This document shows positions 1 to 6,958 of a stretch of 33,797 bases of DNA, one piece after another. Position numbers and translations under genes: made by a program. The notes beneath the pieces were generated by a model. The model had not been told where the DNA came from and searched no databases. It saw only the letters and a program-made list of their open reading frames with translations. Every line of letters begins with the position of its first letter. Position 1 is the first letter of the stretch. Source of the DNA: JAVKSM01 sp039583705 (GTDB lineage: Bacteria; Actinomycetota; Actinomycetes; Mycobacteriales; Pseudonocardiaceae); assembly GCA_039583705.1 (NCBI GenBank), contig JAVKSM010000020.1, forward strand, positions 1 to 33,797, written 5' to 3'.

Positions 1-93
1 CGCTCACTGACCGCCTTCGATCACTAACACCAACTTCACGGAATCAATCATCTAGCGTGTAACGCGCCGACTAGCGAGAGAGCCACCAAGGGT
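1..93. other. Upstream region of the resolvase gene
   Basis: This stretch is less GC-rich than the rest of the window. The hexamer CTAGCG occurs twice in direct orientation (52-57 and 71-76), 19 bases apart, just before the resolvase start. Such repeats could belong to a recombinase binding (res-like) site, but I cannot see a full set of subsites. The left edge of the window cuts off whatever lies further upstream. No clear promoter was found. Confidence 0.2.
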
Positions 94-648
94 ATGGCGA
101 TCCTCGCCTACGCCCGCGTGTCCACCCGCTCACAGACCCTCGACCAGCAAACCGACGCCCTGACCGCAGCCGGCGCGGCGCGCATCTTCACCGACACGAT
201 GAGCGGCACCCGCGACGACCGCCCCGGGCTGGCCGCGATGCTCGACTACGCCCGCGCCGGGGACACCGTGGTCGTCGTCGCGCTCGACCGGCTCGGCCGC
301 TCCCTGTCCGGGATCATCCGCACCATCGACACCCTCACCGAGCACGGCGTGCACCTGCGCTCCCTGCGCGAAGGCGTGGACTTCTCGACGTCCATGGGGC
401 GCATGGTCGCCGGCATCTTCGCCGCGCTCGCCGAGTACGAGCGCACCCTGATCAACGAGCGCGCCGAGGCCGCCCGGGTCCGCGGCCGGCAGGTCGGCCG
501 CCCCCGCGTCATCTCCCCTGACCAGCTCCGCGCCGCCCGGGCCATCCGCGCCGCCGGTGAGTCCATCCCGGCGATCTGCGCGACCTTGAAGGTGAAGCGC
601 TCGACGCTCTACAAGGCACTAGCCGAGGTCGGCGATGCCGCGGCCTGA
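94..648 (+). CDS. Serine recombinase, resolvase/invertase family
   Basis: A 184-residue small serine recombinase that cuts and rejoins DNA at short sites through a phosphoserine link. The N-terminal catalytic domain shows YARVST with nucleophile Ser10 and Arg8; Arg66 and Arg69 sit in the LDRLGRS motif, matching active-site arginines of the family. The long E helix covers about residues 103-130, followed by GRPR and a C-terminal helix-turn-helix (about 142-175). Size and domain order fit Tn3-type resolvases and DNA invertases, not IS607-type enzymes, whose DNA-binding domain is N-terminal. The protein looks complete. Its 3' end overlaps the convergent small ORF at 609-815. Whether it resolves a transposon, inverts DNA or serves an integrative element cannot be read from the window, because the left side is missing. 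Confidence 0.93.
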   Translation: MAILAYARVSTRSQTLDQQTDALTAAGAARIFTDTMSGTRDDRPGLAAMLDYARAGDTVVVVALDRLGRSLSGIIRTIDTLTEHGVHLRSLREGVDFSTSMGRMVAGIFAALAEYERTLINERAEAARVRGRQVGRPRVISPDQLRAARAIRAAGESIPAICATLKVKRSTLYKALAEVGDAAA

Positions 649-815
649 CCCTCTCCCTGCGCGGCCCCCACGTCCAGCGCGGCTGTCGCCCCGGCCAGCC
701 AGTGCCGCTGCGCCGGAGTGCCGCTCAGCTCGCCCTCCTCGACCTCGGCGAGCAACCGGGCGAGTACCTGGGCGGTCGCGGATGCTGCCGGCGGCTGCGG
801 GCTCGCGTCGGTCAT
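609..815 (-). CDS. Small hypothetical protein, third of three coupled tiny ORFs
   Basis: Sixty-eight residues, acidic in the middle (LLAEVEEGELSG, then RHWLAGATAALD). Its ATG shares four bases (ATGA) with the stop of the upstream ORF 812-934, which argues for translational coupling and for this start. The helical acidic core followed by an alanine-rich helix recalls short accessory proteins near recombinases in actinobacterial mobile elements; that is a resemblance from memory, not a search result. It converges on, and overlaps by 40 bases, the resolvase gene. Function unknown. Confidence 0.55.
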   Translation of the reverse strand: MTDASPQPPAASATAQVLARLLAEVEEGELSGTPAQRHWLAGATAALDVGAAQGEGQAAASPTSASAL

Positions 816-934
816 CGGCTCTCCTCAGTCCACACCATCCCAGCCGGCCCGTTCGGACACTCGCGGGTGCCGCGCTGGGGTGGCACCGCGGCCAACTCCA
901 CACCGTCGCTCGCCGGATGCGGGGGCGGGATCAC
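812..934 (-). CDS. Tiny hypothetical protein, second of three coupled ORFs
   Basis: A 40-residue ORF. Its GTG start overlaps the TGA of the ORF upstream (GTGA) and its own TGA overlaps the ATG of the ORF downstream (ATGA). Visible features are a proline-rich start (IPPPHP), one cysteine (RECPNGPAG) and a C-terminal MVWTEESR. It matches no family I can name. The support is the double overlap and its position between two other small ORFs in the same direction. Confidence 0.45.
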   Translation of the reverse strand: MIPPPHPASDGVELAAVPPQRGTRECPNGPAGMVWTEESR

Positions 935-1059
935 ACCCCGGTGCGCGGTCTGGCCGGCTCGCTGACGGTGAGCGGCAGGCCGCACATAGTGCGGCGGATC
1001 CCGGTGATCAGCCAGCGGTGGTGACCCTCGTCGTCGGCCGTGCGGGACAGTGCCGACAC
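931..1059 (-). CDS. Tiny hypothetical protein, first of three coupled ORFs
   Basis: A 42-residue ORF starting at GTG 1059, just after an in-frame TAA, so no longer form is possible. It contains the fairly polar segment DDEGHHRWLITGIRRTMCGL, with one cysteine. No good Shine-Dalgarno sequence precedes it, which weakens the start. It ends in a GTGA overlap with the next ORF. I do not recognise the family. Together the three ORFs look like a small operon belonging to the same mobile patch as the resolvase. Confidence 0.42.
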   Translation of the reverse strand: MSALSRTADDEGHHRWLITGIRRTMCGLPLTVSEPARPRTGV

Positions 1060-1141
1060 TTGTTACTACTGACCGGCTTTTCCGCATCCGATCGGCTGGC
1101 TGCGGGCCGCGCCGACCCCAGCCGAACCGTCCGCGCCGGGC

Positions 1142-1762
1142 TCAGGAAGCGCTGCCCGTGGTACCGGCCACCACGGGGTGAATCTGCAGGTTGCAGGTGG
1201 GGACCTGGTCGGGCAGGGTGCTGGTCGTTGTGGTGTTCGGTGGGGTCACCGCGATCCGGGCGGAGACACTGGGACAGCCCCCGCCGCCCTGGATGTTGTC
1301 CCACTCGCTGAGGGCCGACACGGTCTGCCCTCTCAGGACGGTCAGCGTGGGTGGCCTCGTGACTCCCGGCGGGAGCCCGCCGATGAAACCGCGTGGTGTG
1401 CGCTGAGCGTGCGCGAGAACGCGTCCGGAGCCGTCCAGCGCATCCATCCCGGGATAGGCCCGCAGCGTGCACGGCGCGGACCCCCGGTTGGTGAACAGCA
1501 GCACCAGGCCCCCGTGCCCGCCGGCAACACCCCGGCCCGCGCTTCCGACGGCCAGGTCCTGACCACGACAGGCCCTCACGACGACCCCCGTGACCCGGGT
1601 CCCGTCCGGGGACCCTGTGGCCGCGGTGGCCGGCGCGGCGCTTTGGGCGGCAGTCGGTGCGGACGAGCCCTGAGCGGGACCGGCCGATGCACACGCGGTT
1701 GCGCCAGCCAGGGCGGCCGATCCTCCCAGCATCAGGCCGACCACGGCCGTGCGTACGTTCAT
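1142..1762 (-). CDS. Secreted DUF4232-type protein
   Basis: A 206-residue exported protein. The start at ATG 1762 is preceded by GGGAGGGG at good spacing and gives a signal peptide (MNVRTAVVGLMLGGSAALAG, then a cysteine at residue 24). The lipobox is imperfect, so either a lipoprotein or a cleaved secreted protein is possible. A low-complexity A/S/T/G stretch follows, then a beta-rich domain with LVLLFTNRGSAPCTLRAYPG and later PTLTVLRG and a C-terminal CNLQIHP. This pattern of paired cysteines and a 'TNxGxxPCTLxGYPG' segment is typical of DUF4232 proteins of mycobacteria and streptomycetes, whose function is not established. An in-frame upstream extension to 2002 is possible but has no signal-peptide logic. 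Confidence 0.8.
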   Translation of the reverse strand: MNVRTAVVGLMLGGSAALAGATACASAGPAQGSSAPTAAQSAAPATAATGSPDGTRVTGVVVRACRGQDLAVGSAGRGVAGGHGGLVLLFTNRGSAPCTLRAYPGMDALDGSGRVLAHAQRTPRGFIGGLPPGVTRPPTLTVLRGQTVSALSEWDNIQGGGGCPSVSARIAVTPPNTTTTSTLPDQVPTCNLQIHPVVAGTTGSAS

Positions 1763-2193
1763 CGAAAGCCCCTCCCGCGAGACGTGTGCTGAGAAGACGA
1801 CGCAACCCGTCACCCTGATACGTTCCGCCGCCCACCTGTCGGGCCAGCACGACGACCAGCTCGCGAAGGTCCAGCGGGGCCGCCCGCGACCCGCAGCCGG
1901 TTCACCCCCGTCTCGCCTCACCTGGACCGCCCCGGTTCCGTTTTTCCCGACACATAGGGTCGCGATGATGGGACCAAACATGAGAAACGCCCGGGTCACC
2001 ACCGTGCACAGAGCGGCGGTAACGGATCGGTCGGCTCTGCCGAAGATCTCGGCACTCGTGGGCGGCGGCCCGGCGGGTCGGGTCCTGGCCGGGCCGCCGC
2101 AGGGGTGTCGCCGCCGGGAGGCTGGGCGTTAGCCGGGAACCCACGCCGACGGCTGTGCGTCGTGCAGAGGGACTGGCGAAGGGAGTGCTGGCA
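1763..2193. other. Divergent intergenic region
   Basis: About 430 bases between the divergent DUF4232-type gene and the small membrane gene. Open frames here lack start sites and the codon bias of their neighbours, so I see no gene. The main structure is a GC-rich inverted repeat at 2062-2100. Promoters for both flanking genes should lie here, but I could not assign them convincingly. Confidence 0.4.
2062..2100. repeat. 13-bp perfect inverted repeat (hairpin)
   Basis: Arms 2062-2074 (GCGGCGGCCCGGC) and 2088-2100 are exact reverse complements with a 13-base loop. It sits 94 bases upstream of GTG 2194 in a divergent region where no terminator would be expected, so it may be a leader structure or simply GC-rich sequence. 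There is no T-run on either side. Confidence 0.5.
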
Positions 2194-2448
2194 GTGCCGT
2201 GGTCGGATCAGGTGAGGAAGATCGTCCAAGAGCCGGCGACCGCCGGATTGTCCGTCCTGGTGAGCCTGGTGCTGCTGTTCACGGTGCCGATGGTGGGACT
2301 GGGCTTCACCGCGGTGACGCTGGTGCTCGTGCTCCTCGCGCTGCGGGTGCAACGGGACCGGGAGCGGCAGCTCGAGCGGGCTCGGAAACGGGCCGCGCGC
2401 TGGCGCCGGGACGGCGGCGGAGACCAGCCAGCGGGGCTGACGAGGTGA
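2194..2448 (+). CDS. Small membrane protein, unknown function
   Basis: An 84-residue protein starting at GTG 2194, preceded by GGGAG eight bases upstream; an in-frame start at 2155 is possible but has no ribosome site. Residues about 12-53 are strongly hydrophobic (GLSVLVSLVLLFTVPMVGLG, then FTAVTLVLVLLAL) and form two close membrane segments. The tail is very basic (RDRERQLERARKRAARWRR) and likely cytoplasmic. It lies 112 bases before menE on the same strand, but a role in menaquinone synthesis is not shown. Confidence 0.6.
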   Translation: MPWSDQVRKIVQEPATAGLSVLVSLVLLFTVPMVGLGFTAVTLVLVLLALRVQRDRERQLERARKRAARWRRDGGGDQPAGLTR

Positions 2449-2560
2449 CGAGAGGGATTGTGAGGTCGGCCATAGCGACCTTCGCCACAGCGACGCTCGG
2501 CACCGCCAACTCCCCCACGGAACGCTCACCCAGCGAACGCTCGGCAAGGGGGCGCTCGGC

Positions 2561-3685
2561 GTGAGGAGCGTGCGGGCCCTCGTCGGCGACGGTTCGCCGG
2601 CGGCCGTGGCAGCGCTCACCGACGCTCTCGCGGCGGCGCTGGACGGCACCGGTCCGGCCGTGCTTCCGCTGGCCCCATCCGGCGGCGCCGTGCCGTCGCA
2701 CCAGCGGCCCGTCGACCCGGCCACCGCCGTCGTCATCGCCACCTCCGGTTCGAGCGGCGAGCCCAAGGGCGTCCTGCTCTGCGCCGACGCGCTGCGGGCC
2801 TCGGCCACCGCCACCGTCGATCGGCTCGGCGGTACCGGCCGGTGGCTGCTCGCGCTGCCCACCCACCACGTCGCGGGCATCCAGGTGATCGTCCGCAGCC
2901 TGCTCGCCGACACCCGGGCCGTCGCGCTCGACACCCGGGGCGGTTTCCGACCGGAGCGGTTCCGCACCCACGGCTGCCGCTACACCGCCCTGGTGCCGAC
3001 CCAGCTCAGCCGGCTGCTGGACGCCGGATGCGCCGCGCTGCGGGACTTCGACGCCGTGCTGCTGGGCGGGGCCGCCACCCCGGCCGCCCTGCTGGAGCGG
3101 GCCCGGGCCGCCGGGGTCCGGGTGGTGACCACGTACGGCATGAGCGAGACCGCCGGGGGCTGCGTGTACGACGGCCGGCCCCTCAGGGACGTCGCCGTGC
3201 GCCTCGATCCGGATGGCCGGATCGAGCTGGCCGGGCCGATGCTGGCACGTGGCTACCGGGACGCCCCGGGCGCGACCGCTGCCGCCTTCGCCGACGGTTG
3301 GTTCCGCACCGGGGACCTCGGCCGCATCGACGGCCCGGAGACCAACCGGGTGGAGGTCCTGGGACGCGCCGACGACCTCATCCTCACCGGCGGGGAGAAG
3401 GTCGCGCCGGCACTGGTCGAACGGGTGCTGCTCGCCCAGCCCGGCATCACCGACGCCTGCGTGGTGGGCCTGCCGGACGCCGAGTGGGGTCAGCTCGTTG
3501 CGGCCGCCGTGGTCGCCCCGGACGCCAGTGCCGAGACCGTGGCCGACGAGCTGCAAGCGGCGGTCCGAGCCGAGCTGGGTGCGCCAGCGGTACCGCGGCG
3601 GGTGCGGGTCGTGCCCGCCCTGCCGCTGCGCGGCATGGGGAAGGCCGACCGCGAGGCCGTGCGGCGGCTGCTGGGCTGCGGGTGA
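2561..3685 (+). CDS. menE: o-Succinylbenzoate-CoA ligase
   Basis: A 374-residue member of the ANL adenylate-forming family. MenE activates o-succinylbenzoate with ATP and CoA in menaquinone synthesis. The P-loop TSGSSGEPKG is at 61-70, TTYGMSETAGG at 190-200, the RTGDLGRI motif at 249-256, and the C-terminal domain ends with a GMGKADRE motif whose Lys (about 361) is the usual catalytic lysine. The short N-terminal domain and total length fit actinobacterial MenE rather than longer acyl-CoA synthetases. The GTG start is preceded by AAGGGGG. menA follows 14 bases later, which supports the assignment. The leader (2500-2560) repeats the phrase ACGCTCGGC in degenerate form. Confidence 0.94.
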   Translation: MRSVRALVGDGSPAAVAALTDALAAALDGTGPAVLPLAPSGGAVPSHQRPVDPATAVVIATSGSSGEPKGVLLCADALRASATATVDRLGGTGRWLLALPTHHVAGIQVIVRSLLADTRAVALDTRGGFRPERFRTHGCRYTALVPTQLSRLLDAGCAALRDFDAVLLGGAATPAALLERARAAGVRVVTTYGMSETAGGCVYDGRPLRDVAVRLDPDGRIELAGPMLARGYRDAPGATAAAFADGWFRTGDLGRIDGPETNRVEVLGRADDLILTGGEKVAPALVERVLLAQPGITDACVVGLPDAEWGQLVAAAVVAPDASAETVADELQAAVRAELGAPAVPRRVRVVPALPLRGMGKADREAVRRLLGCG

Positions 3686-3699
3686 GCTAGCGTCCATCC

Positions 3700-4578
3700 G
3701 TGGCGACGATGGCGCAGTGGATCGAGGGCGCGCGACCACGGACGCTTCCCAACGCCGTCTCGCCGGTCCTCGTCGGCACGGGCGCGGCGATCGGCGTCGG
3801 CGGCTTCAACGGCCCGCGCGCGGTACTCGCACTGGTCGTCGCCGTCGCGTTCGTCGTCGGTGTGAACTACGCCAACGACTACTCCGACGGGATCCGCGGC
3901 ACCGATGAGCGGCGGGTCGGACCGGTGCGGCTGGTCGGTTCCGGGACGGCCACGCCACCGGCGGTGCGCGCCGCCGCCGTGGCCAGCCTGGCGGTGGGCG
4001 CGGTGGCCGGACTCGGGCTGGTGGCGGCGTCCCGGCAATGGTGGCTGCTGGCCGTAGGTGCGGCGTGCATCGCGGCCGCCTGGCTCTACACCGGCGGCCG
4101 CCGGCCCTACGGCTACTCCGGGCTGGGCGAGGCCGCGGTCTTCGTGTTCTTCGGGCCCGTCGCGGTACTGGGCACCCAGTTCACCCAGGCCGGGAGGGTC
4201 ACCGGCTTCGCGGCGCTGGCCGCCGTGGGCGTGGGCCTGCTCTCCTGCGCCGTGCTCGTCGCCAACAACCTGCGGGACATCCCGACCGACACCGCCACCG
4301 GCAAGCACACGCTCCCGGTACTGCTCGGCGCGGCCAGGACCCGCCGGCTCTACGCGGGGCTCGCCGTGGCGCCGTTCGGGCTCACCGCCGGGCTGGCGCT
4401 GCGAGCGCCCTGGACGCTGCTGGGCCTGCTCGCGGTGGCGCTCGCCGTGCCCGCCGTCCGCCAGGTACACACCGGGGCGGTCGGCCCGGCGCTGGTCCGC
4501 GTGCTGCGCGACACCGGCGCCGCCATGCTCGTGTGGTCGCTCGGCACGGCCGTCGGCCTGGCCCTGCGGCTCGGGTAG
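3700..4578 (+). CDS. menA: 1,4-Dihydroxy-2-naphthoate polyprenyltransferase
   Basis: A 292-residue integral membrane prenyltransferase of the UbiA superfamily; it joins a polyprenyl chain to 1,4-dihydroxy-2-naphthoate to give demethylmenaquinone. The N-terminus WIEGARPRTLPNAVSPVLVG is characteristic of MenA, and the Mg-prenyl diphosphate motif NDYSDGIRGTD is at 59-69. A second loop has NNLRDIPTDTATGKHTLPV, the other aspartate-rich site. About eight or nine hydrophobic helices are visible. The GTG at 3700 is preferred because it gives the usual few residues before QWIEGARPRT; ATG 3709 is the alternative. It directly follows menE. Only menE and menA of the pathway are in this window. Confidence 0.95.
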   Translation: MATMAQWIEGARPRTLPNAVSPVLVGTGAAIGVGGFNGPRAVLALVVAVAFVVGVNYANDYSDGIRGTDERRVGPVRLVGSGTATPPAVRAAAVASLAVGAVAGLGLVAASRQWWLLAVGAACIAAAWLYTGGRRPYGYSGLGEAAVFVFFGPVAVLGTQFTQAGRVTGFAALAAVGVGLLSCAVLVANNLRDIPTDTATGKHTLPVLLGAARTRRLYAGLAVAPFGLTAGLALRAPWTLLGLLAVALAVPAVRQVHTGAVGPALVRVLRDTGAAMLVWSLGTAVGLALRLG

Positions 4579-4582
4579 CGGC

Positions 4583-4849
4583 TCACCCGCTCCGCAACCG
4601 GTCCCGCAGCCGCTGCCGCTCCCCCCGGCGGCGGCCGGTGGCGGCGGCCAACTCCGCCGTGAAGCGTGACCGCATGCCGCGGAACACCACCAGTGACAGC
4701 GGCAACGCCACGACCACCGCCAGCAGCAGCGCGACGACGAGCGGCACCCGCAGCGCGACGAGCCCGACGGCGATCACGGCGACCAGCCCGAGACGGGCCG
4801 CGCTGTAGGCTGCCCCGGCCCGCAGCAGCCCGGTCGGTCGCGACGCCAT
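4583..4849 (-). CDS. DUF4229-type small membrane protein
   Basis: An 88-residue protein with two hydrophobic segments (about 17-35 and 38-58; AARLGLVAVIAVGLVAL and PLVVALLLAVVVALPLSLVV), then a basic tail with RRRGERQRLRDRLRSG. This 'YxxARLxLxxV ... LLALxxALPLSLxxxR' pattern is typical of DUF4229, a family without known function found near menaquinone and cytochrome genes in actinobacteria. ATG 4849 is chosen; an in-frame GTG at 4873 would add eight residues but overlaps a 12-bp palindrome. It converges on menA with only four bases between the stops. A TAGACT hexamer lies seven to twelve bases before the ATG, so a leaderless transcript is possible. Confidence 0.75.
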   Translation of the reverse strand: MASRPTGLLRAGAAYSAARLGLVAVIAVGLVALRVPLVVALLLAVVVALPLSLVVFRGMRSRFTAELAAATGRRRGERQRLRDRLRSG

Positions 4850-4867
4850 GCCCCAGAGTCTACGGTC

Positions 4868-4879
4868 CCCCACGTGGGG
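4868..4879. promoter_or_regulatory. Perfect 12-bp palindrome, possible operator
   Basis: CCCCACGTGGGG is exactly self-complementary with a CACGTG core. It lies in the 194-base divergent region between the DUF4229-type gene and bldC, close to the start of the former. A second inverted repeat, ACCTG-G-CAGGT at 4948-4958, lies nearer bldC. Which regulator, if any, binds is unknown. Confidence 0.35.
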
Positions 4880-5043
4880 AGAAGGATACCCGACCGACGT
4901 CCGTTTTACGCCTTACCGCCCTTTTACTATGTCTCTAGGGTTCGCGTACCTGGCAGGTGCGGTGTGACGATGCGTCCGGAACGTCGGTCCCGCTCCGGTC
5001 AAGGTGGGGTACCGGAAGCGGTCGGAGCGCGGAGGTGGACCAG

Positions 5044-5256
5044 GTGACGACGCACGAGACCCCGGAGCGGCTCCTCACGCCGGGCGAGGTCGCGGCGATG
5101 TTCCGGGTCGATCCGAAGACCGTCACGCGTTGGGCCTCTGCCGGGCGGATCGGGTCGATCCGCACCCCGGGCGGCCACCGCCGCTTTCGTGAGTCGGAGG
5201 TGCGCTCGCTGCTCGACGGGCTGACCAGCGAGGCCACCCACCCCGTCAGCGGCTGA
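5044..5256 (+). CDS. bldC: BldC-type MerR-like developmental regulator
   Basis: A 70-residue DNA-binding protein made of a single MerR-type winged helix: LLTPGEVAAMFRVDPKTVTR at 10-29, then WASAGRIGSIRTPGGHRRFR, ending in EVRSLLDGL. Size and sequence match BldC of Streptomyces, which binds direct repeats cooperatively and delays sporulation; no effector domain is present. Start GTG 5044 has GGAGGTGG upstream at good spacing and gives the normal BldC length, so the longer frame from 4957 is rejected. A hexamer TACTAT at 4925-4930 could be its -10 element, with no good -35. The small membrane protein gene at 5358 follows on the same strand. Confidence 0.93.
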   Translation: MTTHETPERLLTPGEVAAMFRVDPKTVTRWASAGRIGSIRTPGGHRRFRESEVRSLLDGLTSEATHPVSG

Positions 5257-5357
5257 TCGCCCGCTCGCCACGGCGAAAGCTCCGGGTAGCCTGGCGCGGT
5301 CGGGTTCGCGGCTTCGGGACGTCCCCGGCCTGTGCCTGCCATCGGGAGGTGGTTGCG

Positions 5358-5555
5358 GTGCTGTTCGTGGTCGCGATCGTCGTCCTGGCCGTCGTCAGCG
5401 TGCTGGCCTGGAAGGCACTGTGGGTCGAGCCCGCTGGCCCGCCGCGCCGGGTGTCGGCCGCACGCCGCCCACCGGGCCCGGACGACGACCCCGACTTCCT
5501 GCGCGGGCTCGCTGAGCGCAACCGCCGGGACCGCGACGAGCCGCCGACGGCTTAG
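5358..5555 (+). CDS. Small single-pass membrane protein downstream of bldC
   Basis: A 65-residue protein: one N-terminal membrane helix (MLFVVAIVVLAVVSVLAWKA), then a basic linker and an acidic patch (PGPDDDPDFLRGL) with a charged end (RNRRDRDEPP). GGGAGG at 5344-5349 places the start at GTG 5358; the GTG at 5349 overlaps this ribosome site. It follows bldC by about 100 bases and converges on the ATPase gene with 19 bases between stops. I recall similar proteins after bldC in related actinomycetes but know no function. Confidence 0.6.
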   Translation: MLFVVAIVVLAVVSVLAWKALWVEPAGPPRRVSAARRPPGPDDDPDFLRGLAERNRRDRDEPPTA

Positions 5556-5574
5556 CGGTTCCGGCTGGAGCAGC

Positions 5575-6795
5575 TCAGCGGACCCGGGACCCGCTTGTGA
5601 AGTGGGGGAACTCGTCGGCAACCGCCGCAGCCAGTTCGAGCAGCGCGGCGCGGGTGGGCGGGGCGAGCCGGTCCAGGTCGATCTCGGCGCCCTCGTCCAG
5701 GTGCGGGTCGAACGGGATCCGCACCACGAACCGGCAGCGGGCCGCGAAGTGGCCTGCCACCTTCGCCAGGTCGACATGGCTGGGCCGGCGGCGCACCGAG
5801 TTGAGCACCGCGATGGACCCGGCCACGAGATCGCTGTAGCCGTGCGCGTCGAGCCAGTCCAGGGTGGCCGAGGCCGATCGCGCACCGTCGATCGAGCCGG
5901 ACGAGACGATCACCAACGAGTCCGCGATGTCGAGGATCCCCCGCATGGCCGAGTGCATGAGCCCGGTGCCGCAGTCGGTGAGCACGATGTTGTAGAAGTG
6001 CTCGAGCAGGTTGACGGTGCGCCGGTAGTCCTCCTCGCTGAACGCCTCGGACACCGCGGGGTCCTGCTCGCTGGCCAGCACCTCCAGCCGGGACGGCCCC
6101 TGCGAGGTGTAGGCCCGGACGTCGGAGTAGCGCCGGATCCGCTGCGCGTCGCGGAGCAGGTGGCGAACGGTGGCCGTGGTCTCCAGCGGGATCTTCTGGC
6201 TGAGCGTGCCGCGGTCCGGGTTGGCGTCCACGGCGATGACCCGGTCGCCGCGCAGGCTGGCGAAGGTCGAGCCGAGCGTCGTCGTCGTGGTGGTCTTGCC
6301 GACGCCGCCCTTGAGGCTCAGCATCGCGACCTTGTAGCAGCCGAGGAGTGGTTGGTTCACCCGCGCGATGAGCTCGCGGCGCCCTACGTCGGCCGGCCCT
6401 TCCCCGGGGTTGAGCAGGTGCCCGGAGAGGATGTAGACGGCGCGGCGCCAGCCGGTCTGAGGTGGCCTCCTGGACGGCTTGAGCAGTTGGGCGGAGGAGA
6501 GGTCGAAGGCCGGCGGTCCGCCGGAGGGCGGCCTGGCGCCCGGCTGGCCGGCACCGGGCGGGCCGGCACCGGGCGGCCCGTGGCGTGACCCCGCGCCCGG
6601 TACGGCCAGGTCGGTCTCCTCCTGGGTCAGGCCGGCCGGCGGGCCGTAGTCGGGTGCCGGAGGCCCCGTCGCGGCCGGCGTGGGCATGGTCGGCGACTCC
6701 ATGGCGGCGCTCCAGTCGCCGTTGGTGCTCACGGCGGCCTCGCCGGGGAGCTGCCAACCCTGCCGCGCACCGCGCTCCTCGTAGCGTCCGCTCAC
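5575..6795 (-). CDS. MinD/ParA-like ATPase with Pro/Gly-rich N-terminus
   Basis: A 406-residue protein. Residues 1-105 are disordered-looking and rich in Pro and Gly (GPPGAGPPGAGQPGARPP). The ATPase domain begins near 150, with the deviant Walker A LKGGVGKTTT (161-170; Lys162 and Lys167), VIAVDANPD (186-194) and Walker B IVLTDCGTG (270-278). The layout resembles the EspI/MinD-like ATPases of actinobacteria more than classic chromosomal ParA, which lacks such an N-terminus; there is no ParB next to it. Start GTG 6795 is supported by GAAGGGGA. It lies downstream of ccsB in the same direction, separated by 160 bases that hold a possible promoter. Partner and cellular role cannot be decided from sequence. 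Confidence 0.85.
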   Translation of the reverse strand: MSGRYEERGARQGWQLPGEAAVSTNGDWSAAMESPTMPTPAATGPPAPDYGPPAGLTQEETDLAVPGAGSRHGPPGAGPPGAGQPGARPPSGGPPAFDLSSAQLLKPSRRPPQTGWRRAVYILSGHLLNPGEGPADVGRRELIARVNQPLLGCYKVAMLSLKGGVGKTTTTTTLGSTFASLRGDRVIAVDANPDRGTLSQKIPLETTATVRHLLRDAQRIRRYSDVRAYTSQGPSRLEVLASEQDPAVSEAFSEEDYRRTVNLLEHFYNIVLTDCGTGLMHSAMRGILDIADSLVIVSSGSIDGARSASATLDWLDAHGYSDLVAGSIAVLNSVRRRPSHVDLAKVAGHFAARCRFVVRIPFDPHLDEGAEIDLDRLAPPTRAALLELAAAVADEFPHFTSGSRVR

Positions 6796-6831
6796 CGACG
6801 ATCCCCTTCCCGCGACCGTGTCAGGCAGGCC

Positions 6832-6860
6832 ACGGTAGTCGTCTGACCTTCAGTTCTGAA
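6832..6860 (-). promoter_or_regulatory. Possible promoter of the MinD/ParA-like gene
   Basis: On the minus strand a -10-like TACCGT (6837-6832) follows a -35-like TTCAGA (6860-6855) with 17 bases between them, about 37 bases before the GTG. The -35 is a weak match and overlaps a small inverted repeat, TTCAG-AA-CTGAA. The same -10 hexamer and spacing occur in front of rex. Confidence 0.33.
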
Positions 6861-6879
6861 CCGCTGGCCGCAGCTCGAA

Positions 6880-6958
6880 CCACCGTCTCGGGTCTCGGTG
6901 CCCGGCTCCGCAGCCGTCTCGGCGCTGGGTTCCAGCCACCGTCTCGGTGCTCGGCTCA
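6880..6958. repeat. Degenerate repeat of about 24 bp, three copies
   Basis: Three imperfect copies containing CCGTCTCGG followed by a GCT/GGCTC-rich segment lie just beyond, and partly across, the ccsB stop codon. Copies differ by insertions. They resemble the residue of slipped-strand duplication and show no hairpin with a T-run. Confidence 0.35.

Noticed and set aside
635..1024. 129-codon plus-strand frame after the resolvase
   Set aside because: Arg/Pro-rich and no start site; the minus strand carries three coupled ORFs in the same place.
1798..1826. ECF-type promoter (GGAAC ... CGTC) before the DUF4232-type gene
   Set aside because: The two elements are 19 bases apart, longer than the usual 16-17, and no other support exists.
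2306..3739. 477-codon open frame on the minus strand opposite menE
   Set aside because: It covers a clear menE gene with full motifs; long antisense frames are common in GC-rich coding DNA, and its protein is low-complexity Gly/Ala/Arg without any family pattern.
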